Below, piece after piece: positions 11,559 to 23,269 of a stretch of DNA of 64,000 nt; the first letter of the stretch is position 1; the number at the start of each line of letters is the position of its first letter. A program made the translations under genes and the position numbers. This DNA comes from Castanea sativa (lineage: Eukaryota; Streptophyta; Magnoliopsida; Fagales; Fagaceae). The notes under the pieces were generated by a model. It saw only the letters and a list, made by a program, of their open reading frames with translations, made no database searches and had not been told where the DNA came from. Where the stretch lies: contig NC_134013.1 of NCBI RefSeq assembly GCF_040712315.1, positions 76,390,001-76,454,000 of the forward strand. Direction: 5' to 3'.

Positions 11559-12221
11559 TAGCTAGTAACCTCTGATATCTATACTATTTCTGTATATATC
11601 CTGTGAACTTCACCACTGAAGCTGAAAAATCTATCAGCCACTAAATATCTCTCACTTAGTCACTTGTGACCAAACCTAGCTCTTGAAAAGTTGACACTCC
11701 ACTCTAAATTAAAACACTAGATATTAGAGATATCAGAATTATATTCTCTCTGTATGTGGCATAAGCACTGCAGTAAGCAACTGTATAAGTTTTATATTAT
11801 AAGCACACAATGTTAACTTTGGAGAACTCCTATACATTCATATATCACATTGAATGTCCAATCGTGAGAAGTTTGGAGGAATCTACCCAATTGTTATCTT
11901 GTCATCTTGTGCCTATGCTGCACCATTGGCATCCTTTCAAAACAAAGATAATATTAATAATTTAAGATATAATGTCCAAAAAATCAATAATAAGACAAAT
12001 ATTTGTTACATTATTTTTTATCCTTGTCCCACAGATATGATAAGGATGGCACGGTAGAAGGACTCAAGAGAGGAACACTTACCAACTACTGCTATACTTG
12101 ATGACCCACGGGAAAAAGAGCTTAAAAAATTTTAAAAAGAAAGTTGCTTTGAATAATAAAGTGTAAATACCCTTAAATTTCGAGTGATCAATCTACTGTA
12201 CTGCAAACATATCTTGGGCCG

Positions 12222-12329
12222 ACTTGGGGGCAAAGCTTGAGTCTAGTACCCATTAGGATAATGACGCGTGGTCATATATGAACACGTGTTACCATTTTAA
12301 CAGGTGCATTAGACTCAAGCCAAGTCCAA
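12222..12329. repeat. Inverted repeat, MITE-like
   Basis: GACTTGG..GCTTGAGTCTA on the left pairs with TTAGACTCAAGCCAAGTC on the right, separated by about 60 bases containing ACGCGTGGTCA and ACACGTGT. No clear target duplication was recognised. Confidence 0.5.
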
Positions 12330-12862
12330 TCTTGAAAAGAGTAAAAGAGACATAGCATGAGGAAGTTTTTTTGCAATATTGCGATGTGTTAATGTATTTT
12401 CTTTTTAATTGATGGAATACATAGGATTTGAAACTCAATGAGATACATTTTTTAATCATTGCCAGGTCAAGATACCAGAATTAAATCTCTCATTGTAAAG
12501 ATGTTAAATCAATTGTTACATTAAACAACCAAACATATCTTTGTATTCCGCCAATGAATGATCTATTGATGCCATGTTTAATCCTTGACAATAGAGAGAG
12601 ACGTGATCAATAGAACCTGGACACGCAATCATTTAATCGAAGGAATATTATGAATTTTGAGGTAGACAATAGACAAATGTTCAAAACTCTTTCTCAGTCC
12701 ATTTAGCTAGATATATAGGCTATGAATCAGTCAGTCTCTTGTTCTCATCAAAGTAAAAGGTAAGAAACAATTGTTTATGTTCCAATGGTTATCCTCGTTC
12801 GTGACCAGTCAAAATTGACATAGTTAAGGACCACAATAAGAGCTCAGTTGCATAAAGCCTGG

Positions 12863-12880
12863 TGAGTCATACATGACTCA
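12863..12880. promoter_or_regulatory. Palindromic TGAGTCA / TGACTCA pair
   Basis: TGAGTCA and TGACTCA form a perfect inverted pair with 4 bases between them, 1.3 kb upstream of the racemase start. TGAGTCA is a GCN4-type bZIP-binding motif. A chance occurrence is quite possible at this distance. Confidence 0.3.
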
Positions 12881-13419
12881 TGACCCTAAAATGGTTTATT
12901 TTTTATTGGAAGATATGAGATGGAGTGAAAATAGTCATATTACTGCTCTCAAGCTTATCCTAGTCTTAACATGTCTTCGAGCTAAAATTAGCTTTGAGCT
13001 CCTTTGATTAATTATTTGTCTTGGAATGTTGTGACTTGGAGCACTGGAATTTTCTAATGGTTTTTCTCTTTGAAAATGATGTATAATTGGATTAACAGAG
13101 ATAGATATTCTCATTTGTCTTGTAATATCCGAGTCTAATAAGTCATAATGCCTGCAGAGAAATATGTTATACTAATATGGTACAGCGTTGAATATAAACA
13201 CCAGGGATTAACATGGAAGCAAATTCAACTTAGGTTATAATTAATAACTCTTTCTTTTTTGCTTAATACTACATGCCAGAACCAAAAGTGCATACAACAT
13301 TTAGTAAAATTTGTATTAGCCTATTAGTTTAATAAAACAATGTATTAATTAGTTTTTTTTTCCTAAATGAAAAAAAAATGTATTAGTTACCTTTTCATCT
13401 CTATAAAGAAAATATATTG

Positions 13420-13917
13420 TGATGATGCCAAAATCATCAGCCGTGTAGGTTCGTCCAGACAGCGTCAAATCCTCGTCATTGAGCCTGCAAGATGTGAGAT
13501 GAAAGCTCTCCTCAGGTGGTCACCGGTGTGGTGTCTACCACAGGGCCTTCGATGATAAGGTCAGTAAAGGAAGCCTTTTAGAAAATAAGAGAGCTCAGAA
13601 TATCAAAATGAGATAAGCTAGAATGTAATTCAGTTGTGTGTATGTACCTGGTCCGATCCTAATGGACTTGTATATATAGCTTCATTGTTTCTAGCCGTTG
13701 GGGCTTTAATTATGGCTTTAGTGACCCTTTTTGTAACGCTTCAGGGCTTGTTAAGGTAGATGTTAATGAGCTTCCAACGGTATGACAGCTGGTTGGTAAC
13801 TGATCGAGTCATTAAATCTTCTTATTAATGATTTGCTCGTGTTTGTCCATGTCGTGGCGGGGTGGACGAACATTCTTTATGAGGTCGTCTAGGCAGGAGA
13901 GCTCGTCGGTCCCATCA
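13420..13917 (-). repeat. 3' LTR of the second element (left copy)
   Basis: It is 498 bp and bounded by TGATG and CATCA. It contains a TATATATA-type box at about 13668-13678, read on the minus strand. It pairs with 22784-23269. Confidence 0.92.
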
Positions 13918-13931
13918 GATGCCCCTCCAGG
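13918..13931 (-). other. Polypurine tract of the second element
   Basis: On the minus strand the sequence before the 3' LTR is CCTGGAGGGGCATC, a purine-rich stretch at the expected place. Confidence 0.5.
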
Positions 13932-14678
13932 TTTCGTGGTCATCAGTGCGTGTTATGACGACCACCAGAAGGTGAAAGGTTTTCTGCCCAAACACGACTC
14001 TTGGAATTATGTTCCGCATTTAATGAGTAGTGGTGGCATTGTACACATCGTGGCAACGTGGCGTGCCCTGATTGGTGGAGTTAATGCCCTACTTGTGTGA
14101 CTCTTGGGTTTCCCGCTGGTTTTTCAAATTTTTGTGCCTAGTTTTTAAACTTCCTTTCTTTTCTCATTTTCTCTCACTTTTCCCACTATTATTGCTCTGT
14201 GCTTCTTCTTCTCCAAGCTACGATTTTGTGCTTCTTCTTCTCCAAGCTGCGATTTTCTCAAGCTTTCTCTTTCCGTGGTTGCTTCCTTTAAGGCATGTCA
14301 ATTTTCCCTCCTTTTTTGCTTTTTGTTGTGTAGATAAGTTGTATAGACTTCTGATTTTCTTTTCTGTTTTGGGTTTTGATGAATTGTATGGGTTTTTGGT
14401 TGCTTTGGGTTTTTGGGTTTTGATAAATTGTATGGGTTTTAGGATTTTTGCCCCTCTTCCTTGGTTCTTTGGGGTTCCATGGTTAGCGGTTCTGAAGTTA
14501 GGATCGCTTGCCCTTCAATTTCATTTCTTTTTGCGCGGTGCTTCCTATTCCTTCTCTCCCTTAGTTGAAAGCTTTGTTTTTTAGGGTAATAGCCTGAGTG
14601 TAGTGTTGGCTGACTTGTTCCGTTTACTGCATCAGTCAGTAGGTTGGTTAGAGAATCTAGCTGGTGAGGGAAGAGTGA
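13932..14678 (+). other. Upstream part of the antisense extra gene, no supported coding
   Basis: This T-rich stretch lies between the polypurine site and the first Met of the antisense gene. It contains duplicated TGCTTCTTCTTCTCCAAGCT text near 14200-14250 and repeats of GGGTTTTTGG text. It probably served as the promoter or leader of the antisense gene. The long open frame here translates to hydrophobic low-complexity residues and is not credible. Confidence 0.45.
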
Positions 14679-16601
14679 TGTCAGAGGTGAGATCTAGTGA
14701 GCTCGAGACGGGGTTGTCATCTGGTGACGACCCTGTGGAGGCAGAAGAGGACACTGCCGCTTCTAGCTAGCGGCAAATTAAGGCTTTTCATGCTCACGGG
14801 GAGGCGTGTGGCCTGGACGCCGAAACGCATTCCACGTTTAGAGAGAGATTTCAGTTTCCTGAGAGGGTTAAGGTTCGTCTTCCCCACGAGGAGAAACAAG
14901 CTTGCCATTTTTCGCCCAGGGAGGTATGCTTCTACAAGGCTGCTTTCCTAAGCGGGCTTAGATTCCCCGTCCACCCTTTTATCATGGAGCTTTTGGGCCA
15001 TTTCAATATTGCTCCCGGGCAACTTATGCTCAACTCGTGGAGGATAGTGGTCAACTGTATGGAGATATGGCTGGCCGTCACTGAAGGAGACATGATTAAG
15101 GTGGACGAGCTTATTTATTTGTATGTTTAAGGAGTCCAAGGAACACAAATACTATGAACTGGTGCCTTGGGAGAGGAGGACTAGGATCGTCAAGAACCTA
15201 CCCTCATTGTTCAGATATTGGAAGTCCCGATTCTTTTTTGTGTTCGGGGATGAATGGAAGTCTCCCTCTAATGAGGTTTGGGGTGATCTCCCTAGGTTGC
15301 TCCGTTGGTGGAGAACCCCGAGTCTAGGTGCGTCGCTTTTTCTGCTAGTCCTTCGCCTTTTGTTCATTTGCATATATTCTGTCACAGCTAATCCTACTGT
15401 TTACTTTCATGCAGTTAAAAGACGACCCAAACTCAAGAGCAGGTACAGGCAATGCATTGAGGCGGCTATTGAGTACGCTAAAATGATCGACAACTTCGAC
15501 TATTTGGTCAATCCCTGTACCCTCGCCCTACATTGCCTTGGCCCAGAACCGTCCACTTACGTCCTGCGTACCATCGAAAGAGATGAGAAGAAGAGTAAGT
15601 ACCTTGTTTAGTTCGCCACTGTTTCTGCTCTCTTTCCTCCTTTTTTTTTTTTTTTTTACAATTGTTTCCTTTTTGCAGGGATGACAACCAAATTTAACTA
15701 GGAGATGTACGCAAAAATGAGGTCTAAGAAGAACAAGCCTCTATCCAGTCTTGGGAAGAGGACAGTGCACATCGTGGAAAAGGGGGTGAGGACGGTGCGC
15801 GTCGTGGAAAAGGGGGTCTCCGTCACTCCAGCTACCCCCGGCACCAAAATGACGAGGACAGCTTCCTCAGCTACCTCGGTTAAGGAGATTACTCCCATCC
15901 GGAAGAAGCCACTTGTGGCTGACAAGGGGAAGGAGAAGGCTGACTCTTGCTTGTCCAGCATTTGGGACAACACTGGCCTTACGCTGGTGAGGGCTTAGGA
16001 GGTCTTCTCTGTCGAGGAAATGAGTGTCTTCTCTGGCACTCCTTCTAACGAGGTTGTAGGTCAACACATCCACAAACTCGTCTAGGTAACGTGCTTATGT
16101 AGTTTCACCCTCTCATATTTCTTCTTTTTGCATCATTCTGAAGGTTGGATTTTTTTTTTTTAGGAGATAGGGGAGGGTCTTCACCTCGCTTCGGAGTTCT
16201 TGACCCACAAAGCAAAAGTCACGTCGGCAACGTCCATGGTGGAGGCTTTGGAGGCAGAGAATTCTAAGTTGAAGAAGGATCTTATCTATGTCATGGATGA
16301 GGCCAACACTATCAAGGAGAAAGCCAAGGTCCTGGGGGATGATCTCAGAGAAGAGAGGCAATTGGCCTTCAAAAAGGATGAGCAACTCTAGGTCGCGAAG
16401 GAGAAATTGAAGACCATTGTTGCCAAGGTTGTTGAAGCTTTCCAGCAAACTCAGGAGTACAACACTATACTCTTCTTCTGGTACTACAAGGGCTTTGAGC
16501 TCCTTCGTCGGTACCTGGTTAAGCATCCCTCAGGAGTGGACTTAGAGAGCCTGAACCTGGAAGAGGTGGACCGGGAGATGTCGGCAGACGAGGCCTCCTA
16601 G
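14679..16601 (+). pseudogene. Antisense extra gene of the second Tat element, gypsy-type transposase_28-like
   Basis: It is read opposite to pol. A possible start at 14679 gives MSEVRSSELETGLSSGDDP before a stop. After a break the text GLRFPVHPFIMELLGHFN and PGQLMLNSWRIVVNCMEIW appears at about 14960-15070, followed by KESKEHKYYELVPW and YWKSRFFFVFGDEW at 15123-15300. This N-terminal pattern is what Pfam calls a putative gypsy-type transposon domain (Transposase_28). Downstream come a Lys/Thr-rich linker (15705-15998) and a coiled-coil-like Glu/Lys-rich part (16200-16601). Pyrimidine tracts before AG near 15640-15680 and 16150 suggest introns. Stops at 14770 and 16390 make it non-functional. 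Family name from memory of motifs. Confidence 0.7.
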
Positions 16602-16650
16602 TCTGCTGCTCCTGCTGGTCATACCCCTGGAGATGCCAACCTACCTACAA

Positions 16651-16915
16651 GGGATCTTGTCACTTTTAGATTCATCAATAACTTACATCCGTCTATGCAA
16701 AATCTTGTAACTTTAACAATTTTTGGTGACTTACACCCACTAAAGGGATCTTGTCACTTTTGGATTCGTCAGTAACTTACATCCGTCTAGGCGAAATCTT
16801 GTTACTTTGACAATTTTTGGTGACTTACACCCACTGAGGGGATCTTGTCACTTTTGGCTGTATCAATAATTTACATCCATTTAGGCGGAATCTTGTTACT
16901 TAGCCAATTTTTTTT
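16651..16915. repeat. Tandem repeat, period about 93-94 bp, 2.8 copies
   Basis: Units start with GGGATCTTGTCACTTTT at 16651, 16745 and 16838 and include ACTTACATCCGTCTA and TTTTTGGTGACTTACACCC. The array sits between the integrase end and the antisense gene, in the non-coding gap of the element. Confidence 0.88.
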
Positions 16916-17100
16916 TTTAACTCTACACACATCATACTGGCTAAATTATTCTTTTATTGATTTAGTTCAAACACGAATACAATTGTCTATTACATTGACT
17001 GATGGTATTGTTTTAAATGCTCGATATGCCATGGTCGCAATAGTCTCCTCCTGTCTAGCATCTCTAGGTGATAGCTGTCTTGCTTGGAATAATGGGTGAT
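16916..17100. other. Gap between the tandem repeat and the pol end
   Basis: AT-rich non-coding sequence of the element, holding the T run at 16908-16918. Nothing else was seen. Confidence 0.5.
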
Positions 17101-20100
17101 TCTGTAAGGCCCTTCCTAGGTTGGTCCAAGCTTCCCTTGGGTTGGATCCTTGGTAGCATGTGTGACCTTGCGCAGGATGAGATCTCCAATGTTTAGTCGT
17201 CTCAACTTCACTCTCTTGTTGTAGTACTCAGACATCTTCTGTTGGTACTCTGCCATCTTGTGGGATGCTCCTTCTCTGGACTCGTCCAAGCAATCTAGGT
17301 TGATTCTTAATTCGTCGTCGTTGCTGCCTTATTGAAAAATTTCTCTCCTCAAGTTGGCGACTCCTACTTCGACTAGGATTACTGCTTCGATACCATAGGT
17401 GACGCTGAAGGGGTTCTCTCCCGTTGGGGTTCTTGCTGTAGTCCTATATGCCTATAAAACGTTGGACAACTCTTCCAGCCATGAGCCTTTTGCCTCATCC
17501 AACCAAGTCTTGATGATCTTGAGAGGGATCCGGTTCGTCACTTCGGTCTGTCCGTTAGCTTGGGGGTGACCAAGTGATGGAAATTGGTTCTTGATTCCTA
17601 GTCCTGAGCAGAACTCCCTAAAACCTTGACTGTCAAATTGCCGCCCGTTGTCCGATATGATCATCTATGGTATCCCGAATCGGCAAACTATATTCTTCCA
17701 TACAAAGTTCTAGACCTTCGCCTCCGTTATGGTCGCTAGTGCTTCTGTCTCAACTCATTTCATGAAATAATCAATAGCCATTAGCAAGAATTTTACCTGT
17801 CTTTTACCTTGAGGTAATGGTCTGACAATGTCAAATTCCCACTGGGCAAATGGCCGGGGGGAGGTTATTGTCGTCAGTCTCTCAGATGGGATGTGCTGGA
17901 AGTTCCCAAACCTCTGGCACCTGTCGTACTTCTTGAAAAACTCATTTGCGTCCCTCTACAAGGTAGGCCAAAAGTAGCCCATTCGGATAATTTTGCTGAC
18001 CAGGGATCTCGGGCCTGCGTGGTCTCTGCAGATCCCTTCGTGGATCTCTTCTAGAATATATCTTGCTTCCTCTTCATTGACACACTTTAGGTAAGGCATG
18101 GAGAAGCTTCTTTTGTACAAGGTGCCATTTAGGATAGTGAATCGTGCTACTCTCTTCCTTACTTTCTTGGCTTCTTCGGTGTCCTGTGGAAGCCGTCCAT
18201 CCTGAAGGAAGGATAGGATCAAGGTCATCCAGCTATTTCCACTCTGGATTGCGAAGGTAGGGATCTCTTCAATGTTGGGATGTTTCTGGACTTCAATCTT
18301 CTGATTTGTATCCGTTGGCCCTGCTTCTGACGACGATTGCTTTGCCAGCTCATCTACCCCCATATTCTGGCTTCTTGGGATCTGCGTGAACTCTACTTAA
18401 TCAAACTCCTATGCCAGGAATTTTGTCAACTTTAAGTATTTTTGCATCCTTTCTTCTTTTACTTCGAACTCCCTCTTTATCTGACCCACGACGAGCTTGG
18501 AATCACTCTGAAGGAGTAAATTTTTTATTCCTAGTGCCTTCATAACCCTTAAACCCTTCAGTACTCTCTCGTATTTAGCTTCATTGATGGTGGCTCGGAA
18601 TGTAAGTTGGACTTCGTACTTGAGAGTTTCTCCTTCTGGTGTGATGACGAAAACCCCTACTCCGTCCCTTTTTCGGACTGATGAACCGTCAGTCTAGATC
18701 ATCCATCTTTCTAGTTTGTCTACAGCTCCCTCCTTGTCAGGGGTTGTAAATTCAACGATGAAATCCGCCAATGCCTGTGCCTTGATAGCTGTCTTGGGGT
18801 GGTATTCAATGTCAAACTAGCTAAGCTCGATAGCCCACTGGATCATCCTTCTTGTAGCCTCAGGCTTGTTCGTTGACTTCTTTATAGGTTGGTCTGTCAT
18901 CACTAAAATAGGATTCACCTGGAAGTAGGGGCGCAGCTTGCGTGAGGCTACAATCAAGGCGAACGTAATCTTCTCTATGCGTGGGCACTTGGCTTTTGCC
19001 CCTTGGAAGGCCTGACTGACATAATAAACTGGGAGCTATCTTTAGTCCTCTTCTCAAATCAAGGCAGCGCTTACAACAATGGCTGACACTGCTAAGTACA
19101 CATACAAATTTTCTCCCTCTTTGGATGGGCTCAGGAGGGGAGGATTGCTCAGGTAGCTCTTGAGTTCTTAGAAAGCCGCCTCACACTCGTCTGTCCAAGT
19201 GAAGGCCTGCTTCAGAGTTTTGAAGAAGGGCAAGCATTTGTCCATTGCTCTCGAGACGAACCTATTGAGCGCTGCTATTCTCCCTGTGAGCTTCTGGACT
19301 TCCTTCATGGTCTTGGGGGATGTCATCTCTAGTATAGCCCACACATTTTCTTAATTCCCCTCTATTCCCCTCTGGGACACCATAAACCCTAAGAACTTTC
19401 TTGACGCCACCCCAAATGCGCATTTTCTAGGGTTTAACTTCATTTGGTACTACCTGAGTGTTGTGAACATGTCTTGGAGATCGTCTAGGTAAGTTGACTC
19501 TTCTTAGCTTTTGAAGAGCTTGTCGTCCACGTACACCTTTATGTTCCTTTCGATCTGCTGACTGAACATTTTGTTCACTAACCTCTGGTAGGTTGCTCCT
19601 GCATTTTTCAGCCCAAAGAGCATCACCTTATTAGCAGTAAAGCCCCTGACTCATGATGAACGCAGTTTTCTTTTAATCTTCCTCCGCCATCTTTATCTGG
19701 TTGTACCCTGAGAATGCGTCCATAAAGGTCAAGAGCTTATGTCCTGCTGTGGAATCTACCAACTAGTCTATTCTTGGCAGGGTGAAGCTGTCCTTTAAGT
19801 AGGCCTTGTTCAGGTCCGTGAAGTCCAGGCACATCCTTCATTTTCCATTTGCTTTTTTTACAAGGACGACGTTAGCCAGCCAATCCGGGTAGTAGACCTA
19901 GCGAATGAAGTCCACTGCTAGAAGTTTGTTTACCTTGTCTGTGATAGCCTGGTTTCGCTCTAGAGGGAATACTCGTCGTTTTTGTTAGACGGGCTTTTTC
20001 TCAGGGTCAACATTTAGCTTGTGCTTGATGATCTCTGTGGATATGTCATGCATGTCTTCGTGGCTCTAGGCGAATATGTCTAGGTTCTCTTTGAGGAAAT

Positions 20101-20717
20101 GGACTAGTTTCTTTTGAACATCCGCGCTCATGGTCGTCCCCATTCTTGTGGCCTTTGCCACTTCTCTGTCTACCAACTCCAAGGTTTCCACCTTCTCCTC
20201 GTCTTTATCATCAATCATCCATGTATGTTCTCCTTTGCAGCTAGCACTACCTAGTAGCACTCTCTAGCCAGTACTTGATGTCCTTTTACTTCACCTACAC
20301 CATTTTTCATTGGAAATTTTACCTTCAGGAAATATGTGGGCGTGGCTACCTTCCAGCGGTTGAGCATGGGCCTCCCAATGATCACAGTGTATGAAGAGAA
20401 TCTACCACAAAGAAATCCAACTGAAAAGTTAATTGTCGCGGATAAGATCCCACCATGACTATCAATGTCACTATGCCTTTGGGATACACCATGTCCCCGC
20501 TGAAGCTGACGAAAGGGAACTCAAAAGGGCATAGTCTCCCTAAATCTAACTTCAGTTGCTGGAAGGCGGAGAGATAGATGATTTATGCGGAGCTGCTATT
20601 ATCTACAAGGATCTTCTTGGTGTTGAACCCTTATATCATTAGCATTATAACCAAGGGGTCATCATAGGGCTGCTTCACTCCTCTAGCGTCTTCTTCTGAG
20701 AAAAACATGTCCCTATC
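17101..20717 (-). pseudogene. pol of the second element: protease, RT, RNase H, integrase
   Basis: Read on the minus strand. A retropepsin site appears as VDNSSSA near 20600, with Ser in place of the usual Gly after Asn. Frame 20260-20066 precedes the reverse transcriptase, whose YVDD catalytic motif is intact near 19525-19540. RNase H text covers roughly 18900-18500. The integrase zinc-binding/N-terminal part lies at 18363-17956 (ICRDHAGPRSLVSKI, GYFWPTL), and the core with SDNGRQFDS and HPQANGQTEVTNR at 17664-17452. Many in-frame stops, often at former CpG or TGG/CGA positions, show long inactivity. Confidence 0.88.
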
Positions 20718-20725
20718 CGTTCATC

Positions 20726-21309
20726 TAGAGGTATCCACCTAGACCCGGTACCCAACCCACCCGCCCAACCTGACCGATTCGGCCCAAGAACTGACCAACC
20801 CAATGCCAGCAACAGTCGATGGCAGATCTTCGATCCCAAAACCCGAGACCGGTGGGTTGGTTGATGGGTTAGAACATGGAAAACCAATTTCAACTGATCC
20901 GACCAGAAAACACACCATAAATAGCTATCTCCGTCGATTGAAGTAGTTTGTTAGTATGATTTTGTCCGATTTGTCGAGATCCGACGAGATCTCGTCGAGA
21001 TCTGGCCGGATCTCTTCCAGATTAGGCCTGATCTCATTGAGATCTGTAGAGATCTCTTCAAGATTTAGCCTAATCTCATTGAGATCAGCCAAGATCTCTT
21101 CAAAATCTGGTCAGATCCAACAAAAATAAGCAGATTTCAAAAAAAGTCTAGCGCGAATCACACAGTCCAAGCCCGACCGAAAAACGATGACGTCCGACCA
21201 CCCAAACCATTGCCATTGGTGGCAGTTCCATGTTTAGGAGACCCGAAGTGATCAGGTCGGTTCTAGGATAGGCACAAACCCGACTCGGACCGACTCGTGG
21301 ACAGGCCTA
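20726..21309. mobile_element. Nested hAT-like non-autonomous element
   Basis: The ends TAGAGGTATCCAC and (reverse strand) TAGGCCTGTCCAC form imperfect inverted repeats. The flanks CGTTCATC (20718-20725) and CATTCGTC (21310-21317) agree at 6 of 8 positions, as expected for an old 8-bp hAT target duplication. The interior has GGGT/CCGAC-rich ends and a middle with repeated GAGATCTCnnC motifs (20980-21110). No transposase. Removing it restores continuous gag-protease sequence of the host element. Confidence 0.72.
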
Positions 21310-22707
21310 CATTCGTCTATGCTTCAAGGGTGGTGCCCTATGAATGCTGTTCACCTACCTCTGATATGATTTCTTGAAAGATTTGAACGACCCTCCTATC
21401 GATGGTCCTCCTGTGATCGTCTTTATCTCCCCAATCACACTAGGTGGTCATTGGGACGCGTGATCTTCGTCTCTTGGAGAGTCTTCACGTTTATCCTTGT
21501 CTTCGTTCTTGGACCTACTGGTTTCTCCTTTCTTCACAAACCTCTGCAACTTCCCTTTTCGTAGAAGTTCCTCTTTCAAGTTTCTACAATCTTCCGTGTA
21601 ATGGTCGTGATCCTTATGGAAACGACAATATTTCTTTTTGTCACGTACATTAGGTGATAAGTGCAACGGTCTTGGCCATTTGAGGTTATGCTCGTCTTTA
21701 ATCTACGCCAAGATTTGTCAACAGGCATAACTAAAGGAGTGAATTTTACCGTCCGATGAGCTTTATCATCTTTCCTTTTACTCCAGTCATTATTCTGACG
21801 ATCTAAACGATCCCTTTTTCGTCCTCTTCGATCATCTTCCTTCCTTCCTTTTTCGTTGGACTTCTCCACGTCTTTTATCGCTGCTAGGGCATCTTCGGCG
21901 TTCATATATTTCTGCGCCTTCAGGAGCATCTCTGCCATCGTCTTTGGGGGATTCTTCGCGAGTGAGTTCATGAACTCCTTGGATTTTAACCCGGCTTTAA
22001 AGGTTGTTAATTGCACCTTGTCATCAGCCTCGTCAACCTATAAAATTTCTTGGGTGAAATGTTTCACGTACGACCTCAGGGTCTCTTTTTCTCCTTATCT
22101 GATGGTAAGTAAGTGGTTTGCTGGCCTCCTTGGGCGCTGTCCCTCAAAGAAGTGACATATGAAGGAATTGGCCAGCTGCTCGAAGTTATCGATAAACGAT
22201 GCTGGTAAGGAATTGCAGCTCCCTTGAGAGTGGTGGGGAAGGAGCGGCACAGTATCTCATCAGGAGGCTGTTGAAGGCCTAAGGTCATCTTGAAAGTGTT
22301 GAGATGGTCCAGGGGGTCCTTAAGTTCATCGAACGGCTCAAGCTAAGGTAGGAGAAATTTAGATGACACCGGGCATTCTAGGATTGCCGTCGTGAAGGGT
22401 GAATTCGTTGTTCTGACCACCCCATCCAAACTTCGATTTGTTTTCCCCTTTATGGCATTCCTTAGCTCGTCCATCTCCTTCCTCATTTCCCAAAGAAGTT
22501 TCGTGCTCAGTCCTTCTGGAGTAGACGCTCGCCAGTGGTCACCCCTCCTTTGGCTGTCTCTCTCGTCGTCCGGTGAGTCCCGGAATGATTGTCCTCTTAT
22601 TGGAGTCACTGCCTCATTTATTGGTTCTGTCTGGTAAGCTCTTCCACACTAGCTGTAAGTCCTTGGATCTACAGAGCCAGTGCCGCAGGATCTTGGTTGG
22701 ACTCCAT
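21310..22707 (-). pseudogene. gag of the second element
   Basis: The likely start at 22707 reads MESNQDPAALAL, a typical Tat gag beginning, then meets a stop. Core gag text follows: [36 protein letters not shown] and a basic linker within 22016-21720. A CHC-type knuckle-like motif, [15 protein letters not shown], lies at about 21625. Gag would package element RNA into particles. Several frameshifts and stops divide the frame into pieces (22609-22343, 22016-21576, 21666-21448). Confidence 0.85.
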
Positions 22708-22762
22708 CTGAGCTTAGAAAATGACTGGAACTATGCTTTCGAACCTTAGTGCGAAAATGTCG

Positions 22763-22781
22763 TCCCCACAGGCGACGCCAA
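22763..22781 (-). other. Primer-binding site of the second element
   Basis: Two bases inside the 5' LTR, on the minus strand, lies TTGGCGTCGCCTGTGGGGA. It has the TGGCGCCG..GGGGA form usual for Tat/Athila-type primer sites, with substitutions. The exact tRNA cannot be named from the sequence alone. Confidence 0.6.
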
Positions 22782-22783
22782 GC

Positions 22784-23269
22784 TGATGATGCCAAAATCG
22801 TCAGTCGTATAGGTTCATCCAGACAGTGTCGAATCCTCATCACTGAGCCTGCAAGATGTGAGATGAAAGCTCTCCTTAGGTGGTCACCGGTGTGGTGCCT
22901 GCCACAAGGCCTCCGATGATAAAGTCGGTAAAGGAAGCCTTTTAGGAAATAAGAGAGCTCAGAATATCAAAATGAGGTAAGCTAGAATGTAATTCAGTTG
23001 TGTGTATGTACCTAGTCTGATCCTAATGGACTTGTATATATAGCTTCGTTGTTTCTAGCCGTTGGGGCTTTAGTGCCCTTTTTTGTAACACTTCAGGACT
23101 TGTTAATGTAGGTGTTGATAAGCTTTCAATAGTATGCCAGTTGGTTGGTAACTGATCGAGTCATTAAAACTTCTTATTAATGATTTGCTTATGTTCGTCC
23201 ATGTTGTGGTGAGGTGGATGAACGTTCTTTATGAGGTCGTCTGAGCAAGAGATCTTGTCGGTCCCATCA
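22784..23269 (-). repeat. 5' LTR of the second element (right copy)
   Basis: It is 486 bp and pairs with 13420-13917. TATA-type box at about 23033-23041 on the minus strand. It has a deletion around 23080 relative to the left copy. Confidence 0.92.

Larger units (their letters stand above)
11559..13419. other. Upstream flank of the racemase gene, no gene seen
   Basis: AT-rich DNA upstream of the minus-strand racemase gene. It holds a small inverted repeat (12222-12329) and a bZIP-like palindrome (12863-12880). No convincing open frame or RNA gene was found; the proximal promoter should lie within the first few hundred bases after 11558. Confidence 0.6.
13420..23269 (-). mobile_element. LTR-bounded Tat-type Ty3/gypsy element, decayed, coding on the minus strand
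   Basis: Two LTRs, 13420-13917 and 22784-23269, bound 9.85 kb. On the minus strand the order is 5' LTR, primer-binding-like site, gag, protease, reverse transcriptase, RNase H, integrase, a tandem repeat, an oppositely oriented extra gene, a polypurine-like site and the 3' LTR. The LTRs begin TGATGG and end CATCA on the coding strand. Fifteen differences, nearly all transitions, occur in the first ~155 aligned LTR bases, so the insertion is old. Numerous stops break gag and pol. No matching 5-bp target duplication is evident (TATTG against TGAGT). A nested hAT-like element splits the gag-protease region. Confidence 0.92.

Noticed and set aside
13411..13419. Target duplication of the second Tat element
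   Set aside because: The bases next to the two LTRs (TATTG and TGAGT) do not match, so none is claimed.
14072..14584. A 170-residue plus-strand frame near the left LTR of the second element
   Set aside because: It consists of Phe/Leu/Ser-rich translation of T-rich sequence, with no family motif.
16651..16915. Possible CRISPR array
   Set aside because: Units are adjacent 93-bp tandem copies without unique spacers, and the sequence is a plant retrotransposon.
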